64,000 nt of DNA from Escherichia marmotae (GTDB lineage: Bacteria; Pseudomonadota; Gammaproteobacteria; Enterobacterales; Enterobacteriaceae), in contig NZ_CP025979.1 in NCBI RefSeq assembly GCF_002900365.1, positions 4,588,001 through 4,652,000 on the forward strand, written 5' to 3'. The notes beneath the pieces are model-generated. The model was not told where the DNA came from, ran no database searches, and saw only the letters and a program-made list of their open reading frames with translations. The translations under genes were made by a program, and so were the position numbers. This document shows, piece after piece, positions 48,259 through 55,017 of this stretch (position 1 is the stretch's first letter; each line of letters begins with the position of its first letter).

Positions 48259-48555
48259 ATGATTTATTTATGGATGTTTCTCGCGCTTTGCATTGTCTGT
48301 GTTAGTGGGTATATCGGTCAGGTACTGAATATAGCATCTGCCGTTTCTTCTTTTTTTGGCATGGTGATCCTTGCCGCACTCATTTATTACTTCACTATGT
48401 GGTTAACTGGCGGTAATGAGCTGGCAACGGGGATATTTATGTTTCTTGCCCCGGCTTGTGGCTTGATGATCCGCTTTGGTGGGGTATGGAAGGCGGTAAT
48501 GAGGGGGAGATATGGTGTCCCCTGCAGACATCTACTTGAGGCGGCAGGGGATTGA
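48259..48555 (+). CDS. yfdY: YfdY, small membrane protein with frameshifted tail
   Basis: The first ~73 residues match K-12 YfdY (MIYLWMFLALCIVCVSGYIG, then helices to GLMIRF). K-12 ends IRFMVGYGRR-stop (80 residues). Here CTTTGGTGGGGTATGG lacks an AT after CTTT, which shifts the frame, skips the old stop (TAA at 48497) and gives a 98-residue protein. The last 15 codons read through the prophage attachment site. A strong ribosome site (GGAGG) remains. Both predicted helices are kept, so it may still insert in the membrane. The function is unknown. Confidence 0.8.
   Translation: MIYLWMFLALCIVCVSGYIGQVLNIASAVSSFFGMVILAALIYYFTMWLTGGNELATGIFMFLAPACGLMIRFGGVWKAVMRGRYGVPCRHLLEAAGD
48513..48527. 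other. Prophage attachment core (attR, argW type)
   Basis: TGGTGTCCCCTGCAG; its complement CTGCAGGGGACACCA is the 3' end of tRNA-Arg(CCU) argW as remembered from K-12. The bases before it on that strand (AAGTAGATGT) are not tRNA, so this is the phage-distal duplicate (attR) and not argW itself. torI follows 73 bp away, as in KplE1. Confidence 0.82.
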
Positions 48556-48600
48556 TTGGAATGGTGTTTTTTAGATGTGAGAAATATTTTACCCGCTATT

Positions 48601-48801
48601 TTACCCATTGGCGCGGCTTAAGAGCTTATTTTTGAATTCACAATGGTCACGATATAACCATCTTGCTCGCCCGTGGATAACTTTGGCTTTTGGCAGGTCG
48701 CCGGACTTAATCCGGTCATAGATGAAGGTTTTACCGAAGCCAGTATCGGCCATGATGAATTTCAAATCAACCAGTGAATCAGGTTGTAGTTCGTGTTGCA
48801 T
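48601..48801 (-). CDS. torI: TorI, excisionase / Tor response regulator inhibitor
   Basis: This 66-residue protein (MQHELQPDSLVDLKFIMADT...) matches the KplE1 TorI sequence as I remember it. The AlpA-like winged HTH is visible in FIMADTGFGKTFIYDRIKSGDLPKAKVI. Known roles: recombination directionality factor for KplE1 excision with IntS, and inhibitor of TorR activation of torCAD. In KplE1, HK620 and Sf6 the torI gene lies on the other side of attP from int, so no integrase is expected next to it here. It is transcribed toward attR. Confidence 0.88.
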   Translation of the reverse strand: MQHELQPDSLVDLKFIMADTGFGKTFIYDRIKSGDLPKAKVIHGRARWLYRDHCEFKNKLLSRANG

Positions 48802-48858
48802 GAGTGCTATCTCCGAATAGGGAATCGAACTTGCAAATCAGGCAATAAAAAACCGCCA

Positions 48859-49026
48859 TCAGGCGGCTTGGTGTTCTTTCAGTTCTTCAATTCGAATATT
48901 GGTTACGTCTGCATGTGCTATCTGCGCCCACAGCATCCAGTGGTCATAGCAGTCGTTGATGTTCTCTGCTTCGATAACTCTGTTGAATGGCTCTCCATTC
49001 CATTCACCTGTGACTCGGAAGTGCAT
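48859..49026 (-). CDS. Small lambdoid early protein (lambda orf61-like)
   Basis: This 55-residue frame is MHFRVTGEWNGEPFNRVIEA then ENINDCYDHWMLWAQIAHAD and VTNIRIEELKEHQAA. It resembles a small conserved protein of the lambda xis-exo interval (from memory). It starts at ATG 49026 with GGAGAT upstream. A short hairpin (CCGCC / GGCGG) lies at its 3' end. The function is unknown. Confidence 0.8.
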   Translation of the reverse strand: MHFRVTGEWNGEPFNRVIEAENINDCYDHWMLWAQIAHADVTNIRIEELKEHQAA

Positions 49027-49039
49027 TTATCATCTCCAT

Positions 49040-49064
49040 AAAACAAAACTCGCCGTAGCGAGTT
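49040..49064 (-). terminator. Terminator within the phage left operon
   Basis: On the minus strand, the stem AACTCGC / GCGAGTT with loop TACG is followed by TTGTTTT. It lies between the ASCH-type gene and the 55-residue gene. Under N control RNA polymerase would read through it. Confidence 0.82.
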
Positions 49065-49098
49065 CAGATAAAAGAAATCCCCGCGAGTGCGAGGATTG

Positions 49099-49338
49099 TT
49101 ATTCATTTCCGATATTTACCTTTATCGCGAACACCTTTACCGGCTTATCGCCGAAGTGCGGATGTGTGATTGTTTTCACTTCATATCCGTTATACGGGAC
49201 GTCTATTCTGCGACTGGAATCGTCGCGCTTCGGATATCCCTTTGTGATAATCAGACGGTCATACACCCGGAACATAATTCGCTTATTCCAGTAGTCATTA
49301 CACAGGCGATACTCTTCCGTTTTCTCCCCGCGAATCAT
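49099..49338 (-). CDS. ASCH / DUF3850-like phage protein, start unclear
   Basis: The frame from ATG 49338 gives 79 residues: MIRGEKTEEYRLCNDYWNKR, then a beta-rich part to KVFAIKVNIGNE. The GEKTEEYR..YW.KRI block is the core of ASCH-fold (putative RNA-binding) proteins. Family members usually have a strand and a helix before it (..PEYFDAMIRGEKT). Here the upstream codons KGEYFDA are in frame but have no start before a TAA at 49377-49375, so the N-terminus may be lost or initiation unusual. Confidence 0.6.
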   Translation of the reverse strand: MIRGEKTEEYRLCNDYWNKRIMFRVYDRLIITKGYPKRDDSSRRIDVPYNGYEVKTITHPHFGDKPVKVFAIKVNIGNE

Positions 49339-49374
49339 GGCATCGAAGTATTCACCTTTGACGCAAGTTGCAGG

Positions 49375-50094
49375 TTAGCCACGGTTAACCTCCTGCGGCG
49401 GTTTTGCTGCAAAATGCGCAATACCTTTATCCCAGATGGATTTTATGGTCGTCCACGTGACTGGTACTTTAATTTCAATTCGTCCGCTCCCGTCACAGGT
49501 ATCGCAATCATCATCGCCAAAGCATTCCGGGCAGCTTATAAACGTAGTTTCTGAAAATTCACCGGATAGCACACCCTTAGCGCCGTTCTCAGCGGTTAGT
49601 TTCTTCGGCACTATAACCCAACCATCCGGAGTTACCGGAGAGTTGCCACCGGGAATATTTTCCGGAATATTTTGTTGTGCGTTTTGTGGTTGTTCGGATT
49701 TACCATGAAGCATGGCGGCGCGGCAGGCGTTCCAGCCAGCTGTTCGCCCAAGCGCGTAAACTTCAGATGGCTCAAGATAATCAATGTCATGCCCGTCCTC
49801 ATCGTCGTTCTCAGGTAATGCAGCAGGTACTACCGGTACTGGCGGAGCGGCGTAGACTTCAATAATCCCATTATCAATAGGCCATTCTCCATCCTTGAGA
49901 TAGTCACTTGTGCCGTCAACTTGCTGTTCAGCAATGTGGAATGCACCAACTGGCTCTGCCTCAAGCGAGGCCAGTGCAATTCGTGCCAGTTCCCTAAGAT
50001 TTTCGCTATATGGTGAAGTATTATCACGATTGATTATGTGATTAGCTGTATCTATGAGAACTTGCTTTTGTTTTTCTCTGTTCATAGTGGTCAT
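49375..50094 (-). CDS. Ea22-like accessory protein
   Basis: This 239-residue protein starts MTTMNREKQKQVLIDTANHI. Parts visible: the ELARIALASLEAEPVGAFH module common in lambdoid Ea22-like proteins, an acidic centre (ENDDEDGHDIDYLEPSEVYALG), and a C-terminal Cys-rich CPECFGDDDCDTCDGSGRI, a DnaJ-like zinc-binding pattern. I chose ATG 50094 (ribosome site AAGGAGAG) one base after the upstream stop codon. Such genes are dispensable and highly mosaic; the role is unknown. Confidence 0.75.
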   Translation of the reverse strand: MTTMNREKQKQVLIDTANHIINRDNTSPYSENLRELARIALASLEAEPVGAFHIAEQQVDGTSDYLKDGEWPIDNGIIEVYAAPPVPVVPAALPENDDEDGHDIDYLEPSEVYALGRTAGWNACRAAMLHGKSEQPQNAQQNIPENIPGGNSPVTPDGWVIVPKKLTAENGAKGVLSGEFSETTFISCPECFGDDDCDTCDGSGRIEIKVPVTWTTIKSIWDKGIAHFAAKPPQEVNRG

Positions 50095-50095
50095 C

Positions 50096-50647
50096 TCACT
50101 CTCCTTTGATGCGAATGCCAGCGGCGCGGGAATCATTCCATCGCTTTACTTCTTCACGAATTACGTCAATGCATTCTTTCGAATCCATTAGGTAATCTTC
50201 ATCAAAAAGACGTTCCTGTTCGTTTTCTATCGCAACAATGATTGCTTCAACTAACTTTTGTGCCTGAGAACCACTTTCTAACTCTGCTATGCGCTTACTT
50301 CCATCCGCGATTACTCCCTCGTAATACTCACGCTGCTCGTTGAGTTTTGATTTTGTCTCCTCAAGCTCAACACGCAGCTTCCCAACCGTAAGAGCAATAT
50401 CCTCGTTCTCCTGATCGCGGCTTTTGATGTATTGCAGGTTTCTTTCCCGCTCATCCAGCAGTGCCAGCACGGTTTCTGGTCCGGTCAGAAATTTGAAGGC
50501 GTTGAGCGCATCAATATCCACACCGTAATCTTTAAGTTCCTGTTCACTTAACAAATCATCATCAACTGGCAACATTAACAGGTGTTCCATTGCTGAAGTT
50601 GCACGTTCTGTCGCCTCACGCAGTGCCTGGTAATTAATTTCGCTCAC
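50096..50647 (-). CDS. Ea22-family phage protein
   Basis: This 183-residue protein begins at GTG (MSEINYQALREATERATSAM), the usual Ea22 N-terminus. The middle is a predicted coiled coil (VGKLRVELEETKSKLNEQRE). It ends EEVKRWNDSRAAGIRIKGE, a tail shared by Ea22 proteins. The GTGA overlap with the upstream gene suggests coupled translation. The function is unknown; lambda ea22 affects the lysis-lysogeny outcome by some reports. Confidence 0.8.
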   Translation of the reverse strand: MSEINYQALREATERATSAMEHLLMLPVDDDLLSEQELKDYGVDIDALNAFKFLTGPETVLALLDERERNLQYIKSRDQENEDIALTVGKLRVELEETKSKLNEQREYYEGVIADGSKRIAELESGSQAQKLVEAIIVAIENEQERLFDEDYLMDSKECIDVIREEVKRWNDSRAAGIRIKGE

Positions 50648-51075
50648 TGGTTGCCTCCTTTGCGAAGCTCAGCGGCGAAGGCTACTGCGTGATCATGATG
50701 TTCAAGTGTGTATGCACACTCAGCAAACATCTCCACACCCTGCGCCCGCACATCCGCCAGGAAAGCGTCGGTGGCTGGGATTTCAGTAACATCATCTTCC
50801 CATTCGCTAAACTCCTCACGACAAAAGTCATTAAATTCCTTCTCAGATTGCTTAAGCGAGGCATTTTCAGCAGCCATCTTCGCGCATTTAGCCTCAAGGT
50901 TATCAATCGTGATTCCAGCAGAACGACACTCCCGCAACGCCGTTTCCAGTTTTGATTCAAGTTCACCGAACTTACGGACAAGATATTCAGCGTTTGTTTC
51001 GTTAACCTTTAAATCTCGTGGGATGCATTTACCTTTCAGAAAACCATCCATCTCAATTAGTGACACTTGTTTCAT
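50644..51075 (-). CDS. Phage early protein, coiled coil
   Basis: This 143-residue protein starts MKQVSLIEMDGFLKGKCIPR. It has a helical central part (FGELESKLETALRECRSAGITIDNLEAKCAKMAAENASL; here cited in parts FGELESKLETAL and KCAKMAAENASL) and a C-terminal AFLADVRAQGVEMFAE block common in lambdoid Ead/Ea-type proteins. I chose ATG 51075 because it overlaps the upstream stop as ATGA, and not the GTG at 51093. No function is recognised. Confidence 0.7.
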   Translation of the reverse strand: MKQVSLIEMDGFLKGKCIPRDLKVNETNAEYLVRKFGELESKLETALRECRSAGITIDNLEAKCAKMAAENASLKQSEKEFNDFCREEFSEWEDDVTEIPATDAFLADVRAQGVEMFAECAYTLEHHDHAVAFAAELRKGGNQ

Positions 51076-51236
51076 TTCTTCCCACTCCGCCACATCGCAT
51101 TCAGATATTTGTTTTGATTCACTGATGGAAACGAGTTTCGCTTAAGTAATTCCTCTCTCGATGGCATTGGCTTTACGCGTTGGCGAATAATCATTTCTGC
51201 CGGAAGAATGCCGGGATTGTATGCAAGCCCTCTCAT
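51072..51236 (-). CDS. Small lambdoid early protein, 54 residues
   Basis: The protein reads MRGLAYNPGILPAEMIIRQR, then VKPMPSREELLKRNSFPSVN and QNKYLNAMWRSGKK. A good ribosome site (AAAGAGG) precedes ATG 51236. The stop overlaps the next start as ATGA. It is conserved in many E. coli prophages (from memory), with no known function. Basic C-terminus. Confidence 0.78.
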   Translation of the reverse strand: MRGLAYNPGILPAEMIIRQRVKPMPSREELLKRNSFPSVNQNKYLNAMWRSGKK

Positions 51237-51252
51237 GGTAAATTCCTCTTTG

Positions 51253-51567
51253 TTAATTTATTTGTATGCCTGTTCTCTCTTCATCGAGTTTTTTTAGCTT
51301 GTATCGCATAGCTCTCACTGAATAAATTGAGCGGCAGGTTGCAATTGCTATTTCTTCTGCGGAGAACTTACCGAAAAGTGATACTTCGGCTCTTGTCCAT
51401 CGTCTTCCACGAAGTCGGCTAACAATGTCAGCGCCAATCCTTGTTGCTTTCGCCATTACTGCTTTTTCAGTCCTTTCCAGTTTTTCAGCGATAACTTCAA
51501 CTGGCATTGTCGCCGCTACCTCGCGCAAGAAATCGACTTCCCATTTCTCCCATGGAGTCTTTTTCAT
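51253..51567 (-). CDS. Putative phage DNA-binding protein
   Basis: This 104-residue protein has two HTH-like segments: LREVAATMPVEVIAEKLERTEKAVMAKATR (a LERTEKAVMAKA recognition helix) and RRWTRAEVSLFGKFSAEEIAIATCRSIYSVRAM. The spacing resembles tandem Myb/SANT-like or GcrA-like repeats. Found in lambdoid left operons. It is basic and could bind DNA; the target is unknown. Confidence 0.65.
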   Translation of the reverse strand: MKKTPWEKWEVDFLREVAATMPVEVIAEKLERTEKAVMAKATRIGADIVSRLRGRRWTRAEVSLFGKFSAEEIAIATCRSIYSVRAMRYKLKKLDEERTGIQIN

Positions 51568-51578
51568 AGTCGATACCG

Positions 51579-52061
51579 TTATTTGATAAGAAGTGAAGGT
51601 TTCCCAACTTTGAGTTGAGCGCCGGGGATATTTATTCCTGCTTTTAGTTGGTGTTTGATTGCCAGTTTGTCGGCTTTAATTGTCGTTTCAAACTCAACGT
51701 ATTCAGGAGGAAGGGCGCTTGAGTCGATGATTTCTACAGTTTCTGACGGTTTGCGGATTGTTACCTGGTGAATACCTGCTCGAATCTTTTTCTTGCCAAC
51801 CATTTCAAGCGATGACGCTATATACGCCATAATGCTATCAATCTTATTTTGAATTACTGCTGCTCGTTCATTCAGTGACTTTGCCTCTTCCTTGAGGCGT
51901 TCAGCATAACCAGACTCATTTTTAATAATGGCAAGAAGTTGCTCTATTTTATCGGTAAATTCTCCTTCCATGCCTTCTATTGTGTCAGCAATCATCTCTG
52001 GTTCTAAATCTGAATCCATCAATTTTGCGTATTCATTGGCAATTTCATACAGTTTGCTCAC
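51579..52061 (-). CDS. Siphovirus Gp157-family protein
   Basis: This 160-residue protein starts at GTG (MSKLYEIANEYAKLMDSDLE). The Gp157 pattern (a coiled-coil region about residues 30-95, then IHQVTIRKPSETVEIIDSSALPPEY) is clear. Family members often neighbour recombination genes; one was linked to resistance against phages in streptococci. GGAGG lies 6 bases upstream of GTG 52061, and the gene overlaps recT by 17 bp, so it belongs to the recombination module. Confidence 0.8.
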   Translation of the reverse strand: MSKLYEIANEYAKLMDSDLEPEMIADTIEGMEGEFTDKIEQLLAIIKNESGYAERLKEEAKSLNERAAVIQNKIDSIMAYIASSLEMVGKKKIRAGIHQVTIRKPSETVEIIDSSALPPEYVEFETTIKADKLAIKHQLKAGINIPGAQLKVGKPSLLIK

Positions 52062-52947
52062 TGGCAACCTCCAGTTTCGCTTTGCATTCTATGTAAATGG
52101 CTTGTACGTTCTGCTGCAATTTCATTCCAGATGTCAGGCGATATGCTTCTGCAAAATATCGCTTCAAATCATCCATGTTTTCTGCCTGAGCCATTTCATC
52201 ACAAAGAAGTTGTGCTTTATCCGTTATTTCCTGCTGGCGTATCCGTTCATCTTCGCGGATATCTTCCTCTGATTTGTGCGGCATAACTGGTTCCTGATGC
52301 ATACCTTCATCTTCGTTAAGTAGGTGAATGGCATTATCCAGTCGCTGGGCTTTAGGCCAGTATTTGCTGGCGCGTTTAACTATTGTTTTACGCGCCATCT
52401 CTTCCCAGAATGTCTTCCACGGTCCATTCTTTGCCTTGCTCGTTGCTTCCACAGCTTTAATTTCTGCCAGACTCATTTCTTCAGTGAGGTAGTCACCATC
52501 TGCTGTTTTAACCGTACAATAACCACCAACAATAGAGCCTCGCTCACCAAATGCGTTGTATTTGTGGGTTGGTGCTGAATCAAGGCCGTTTGATTCATAG
52601 GTGTCGTTTGAGTACACCAGTTTGCATTGCCCCCACTTAATTGATCCTGTCGACTGTGCAAGGTGAAGTAATCCCATATAGCTGATATCAAGGCAAACCA
52701 TGCCGTCGCGCGGAACCAGATAAGCCAGTTTGCTGGCCGGGTTTAAGGTGATGCCGATCGCCGCAACATTGATGATGGCGTTCTGTGCGCTGGTTGGATT
52801 TGCCAGTGCTGTTTTAGCCAGGTAATCATTTTTCTGGAAATACTGAATTGCAAACTGGCTTTCCTTAGCCCATGTCACCGTCTGTTCAGTCAATGCTCCG
52901 CAGAATAACTGCTCTTGCTGTTTAACGAATTCAACGATATTGCTCAT
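52045..52947 (-). CDS. recT: RecT-family single-strand annealing protein
   Basis: This 300-residue protein anneals complementary single strands during phage recombination. RecT motifs are present: NPTSAQNAIINVAAIGITLNP, KLAYLVPRDG, CLDISYMGLLHLAQSTG, and KTFWEEMARKTIVKRASKYWP (quoted in part). A RecE/Exo-type nuclease is expected as partner but none is seen beside it in this window. It overlaps the upstream 103-residue gene as ATGA. Confidence 0.9.
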   Translation of the reverse strand: MSNIVEFVKQQEQLFCGALTEQTVTWAKESQFAIQYFQKNDYLAKTALANPTSAQNAIINVAAIGITLNPASKLAYLVPRDGMVCLDISYMGLLHLAQSTGSIKWGQCKLVYSNDTYESNGLDSAPTHKYNAFGERGSIVGGYCTVKTADGDYLTEEMSLAEIKAVEATSKAKNGPWKTFWEEMARKTIVKRASKYWPKAQRLDNAIHLLNEDEGMHQEPVMPHKSEEDIREDERIRQQEITDKAQLLCDEMAQAENMDDLKRYFAEAYRLTSGMKLQQNVQAIYIECKAKLEVASEQTV

Positions 52948-53255
52948 GCTGCTTCTCCAAAAATGTGTCTGCGTTTGAATATTGCGAAGGCATATTCAGC
53001 CTTAACTCTTTCGGTTATTGCATCCCAGAACCATTCAGCGGCTTTTTCCTGATAGTTACAGTCATCATCTTCCAGCCAGTCGATAGCGTCCTTAGTGTGT
53101 TCATCTGGTTTATATGAGCGAAGCATTTCGCTTATTGGGTCGCAACGTTTGCAGAGGCGATCAACTTCACTGTTGATTCGTTCGTAATCTTCATCAGTAA
53201 AACTTGCGATTATTTGCGATATTTCACGCTTATCATTCAGAGTCAGAATCATCAT
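52944..53255 (-). CDS. Unknown protein upstream of recT, possible Gam-like inhibitor
   Basis: This 103-residue acidic protein is predicted all helical. The segment WLEDDDCNYQEKAAEWFWDAI faintly resembles the C-terminal part of lambda Gam ([20 protein letters not shown], from memory). Its place directly before the annealase, with an ATGA overlap, is where lambda has gam (RecBCD inhibitor) and P22 has abc. The function is inference from place and weak similarity only. Confidence 0.45.
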   Translation of the reverse strand: MMILTLNDKREISQIIASFTDEDYERINSEVDRLCKRCDPISEMLRSYKPDEHTKDAIDWLEDDDCNYQEKAAEWFWDAITERVKAEYAFAIFKRRHIFGEAA

Positions 53256-53340
53256 CTTTCTCCTGTTCTTTGTGCTGATTGAGCATTTTGTTCATCTGAC
53301 GAATGAATTCTTCGTCTGACCAGTTATCTGTAAAACTCAT
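53233..53340 (-). CDS. Very small acidic phage protein
   Basis: This 35-residue frame is MSFTDNWSDEEFIRQMNKML followed by NQHKEQEKDDDSDSE. It starts at ATG 53340, overlapping the cIII stop as ATGA, and ends inside the next gene's start region. The coupled overlaps on both sides argue that it is translated. No function is known to me. Confidence 0.65.
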   Translation of the reverse strand: MSFTDNWSDEEFIRQMNKMLNQHKEQEKDDDSDSE

Positions 53341-53507
53341 GGACGGCCTTGTTGTTTCAAAATATCCCAAAGCTTTTCGAGCAAGCTTTTCATTCTTGGT
53401 TGTTTAAAGTCTGCTCCGGTTAAAATGTTTTTTCGTGAATGCTGTACCGATAAAATCGGGTTGAAAGGGCGAACCGATGCCGCCCCTGCAATAGCGAACT
53501 GTTGCAT
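53337..53507 (-). CDS. cIII: CIII-like regulatory protein
   Basis: This 56-residue protein begins MQQFAIAG, like lambda CIII (MQYAIAG). It ends with an amphipathic helix RMKSLLEKLWDILKQQGRP, matching the lambda WKRLIDILNQPGVP region. CIII inhibits the FtsH protease and so protects CII, favouring lysogeny. A strong ribosome site (AAGGAG) precedes ATG 53507. Position in the left operon between recombination genes and N is as in lambda. The assignment rests on these short similarities. Confidence 0.72.
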   Translation of the reverse strand: MQQFAIAGAASVRPFNPILSVQHSRKNILTGADFKQPRMKSLLEKLWDILKQQGRP

Positions 53508-53582
53508 AGGATGCTCCTTCTGTTTGATTGCATAACGAAAACGCCTCGAGTGAAGCGTTATTGGTATGCGGTAAAGCCGCGC

Positions 53583-53894
53583 TTAGGCGGCTGATGTTTC
53601 TTCTTTCAGGCTTTCGAGATATTTACGTGGGTCGTCGTAACATTGGCATTCGCTGTACCAATCCACCCAGCGATCAGTAAGCCCCATTTCTGATAAATCT
53701 TCATCGGTAAGGCTCTCATCCCACATCTCAAGGCCGTTAGCATTGCAGTAGTCAGGCTTGATGTTGTTGTCATACTGAAAGGCGTCATAATCAGCCAGTG
53801 CATCCATCAGGCGAACACCCTCTTCAACACTTGCCACTTCTACAATGAACGGCTTCATAGGTACTTGCGGGATATGCCAGACACGTAATTTCAT
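53583..53894 (-). CDS. Conserved lambdoid left-operon protein
   Basis: This 103-residue acidic protein starts MKLRVWHIPQVPMKPFIVEV. It has many Asp/Glu and Trp residues (DRWVDWYSECQCYDDPRKYL). No transmembrane segment is seen. It may correspond to P22 gene 17-type proteins that counter superinfection exclusion, but I cannot confirm this from sequence alone. A ribosome site GGAGG lies upstream of ATG 53894. Confidence 0.6.
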   Translation of the reverse strand: MKLRVWHIPQVPMKPFIVEVASVEEGVRLMDALADYDAFQYDNNIKPDYCNANGLEMWDESLTDEDLSEMGLTDRWVDWYSECQCYDDPRKYLESLKEETSAA

Positions 53895-54081
53895 ATTTCC
53901 TCCGTCAAAAAAATTGCCCTCAATCTGAGGGCAAAGAAGATTTCCAATAATCAGAACAAGTCGGCTCCTGTTTAGTTACGAGCGACATTGCTCCGTGTAT
54001 TCACTCGTTGGAATGAATACACAGTGCAGTGTTTATTCTGTTGTTTATGCCAAAAATAAAGGCCGACTATGCGGCCTAAAA

Positions 54082-54447
54082 TTACTTAACCAATGATGCT
54101 GCATATTCGATAAGGTAAAGCTTTGGAGCTAGCCAAATTTTCAACCAGTCGAAATAATTGAAGAAAACAACAATAGAAGTAATCGCTATTCCTGATGTGA
54201 CAAGTAGCGATAAAATAACGACATCCGCATCATCTCCTTTATTCCATGCAAAAATCATCAGATAAACACATGCTATAATCACCAATACACAGAGAGCCTG
54301 AATCCCAGCTGATGATACGGCGTGCCACATCAAAAGCTGATGTATGACATCAGGAATCTGTACTTGGCTAAATGAAACAGCCGCATCTATTCCATTGCTG
54401 GCTTTTTGCAGTAGTTCTACGAGAATCTTGTTTGCTTGTTCTTCCAT
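54082..54447 (-). CDS. Predicted two-helix membrane protein, exclusion candidate
   Basis: This 121-residue protein has an N-terminal amphipathic part (MEEQANKILVELLQKASNGI) and two clear membrane helices (IQALCVLVIIACVYLMIFAW and VVILSLLVTSGIAITSIVVF) followed by a charged tail. It lies directly downstream of N in the left operon (8 bp from the N stop), where lambdoid phages place superinfection-exclusion or other lysogen membrane proteins. The function is unknown; the exclusion role is inference from position. Confidence 0.6.
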   Translation of the reverse strand: MEEQANKILVELLQKASNGIDAAVSFSQVQIPDVIHQLLMWHAVSSAGIQALCVLVIIACVYLMIFAWNKGDDADVVILSLLVTSGIAITSIVVFFNYFDWLKIWLAPKLYLIEYAASLVK

Positions 54448-54455
54448 ATCTCACC

Positions 54456-54788
54456 TCAATCGTAATAAGCTGGAATTGATTTTCCGCGTTGCTTCTGGCG
54501 GCCTGAGCAAGTCACACCCATTTCACTGCGTGGCTTGCTGTACCATGTGCGCTGATTCTTGCGCTCAATACGTTGCAGGTTGCTTTCAATCTGTTCGTGG
54601 TATTCAGCCAGCACTGTAAGGTCTATCGGATTCAGTGCGCTTTCTACTCGTGATTTCGGTTTGCGATTCAGCGAGAGAATAGGGCGGTTAACTGGTTTTG
54701 CGCTTACCCCAACCAACAGGGGATTTGCTGCTTTCCATTGAGCCTGTTTCTCTGCGCGACGTTCGCGGCGGCGTGTTTGTGCATCCAT
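54456..54788 (-). CDS. N: Antitermination protein N
   Basis: This 110-residue protein has the lambda Arg-rich boxB-binding motif MDAQTRRRERRAEKQAQWKA at its start and the lambda body NPLLVGVSAKPVNRPILSL; only the C-terminal ~20 residues differ from lambda. With host Nus factors it makes RNA polymerase ignore terminators in the left and right operons. I chose ATG 54788 (classical N start, AGGAG upstream) over the longer frame from 54920. The matching nutL and nutR sites are present. Confidence 0.95.
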   Translation of the reverse strand: MDAQTRRRERRAEKQAQWKAANPLLVGVSAKPVNRPILSLNRKPKSRVESALNPIDLTVLAEYHEQIESNLQRIERKNQRTWYSKPRSEMGVTCSGRQKQRGKSIPAYYD

Positions 54789-54947
54789 CTGGATTCTCCT
54801 GTCAGTTAGCTTTGGTTGTGTGTGGGAGTCGTAGTCCTGAACGAAAACACCCCGCAATGGCACATTGGCAGCTAATCCGGATTCGCACTTCCGGCCAATG
54901 CTTCGTTTCGTATCACACACACACCAAAGCCTTCTGCTTTGAATGCT

Positions 54948-54978
54948 GCCCTTCTTCAGGGCTTAATTTTTAAGAGCA
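54948..54978 (-). promoter_or_regulatory. nutL antitermination site (boxA, boxB)
   Basis: On the minus strand, boxA TGCTCTTA is followed by AAAATTAA and boxB GCCCTGAAGAAGGGC. The boxB equals lambda nutL. It lies between the pL promoter and N. Confidence 0.93.
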
Positions 54979-55017
54979 TCACCTTCATGGTGGTTAGTGC
55001 GTCCTGCTGATGGCTTA

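Noticed and set aside
48513..48801. Apparent loss of the integrase at the left prophage end, with a 73-residue frame (48387-48608, MGKIAGKIFL...) as a truncated int start.
   Set aside because: The neighbouring gene is torI and the att core is in attR orientation; in the KplE1/HK620/Sf6 group the integrase lies at the opposite end. The frame runs through att into yfdY and has no integrase features.
52944..53340. Calling the 35-residue gene Kil and the 103-residue gene Gam or Abc2.
   Set aside because: Position fits, but sequence similarity is too weak; they are left as unknown with the possibility noted.
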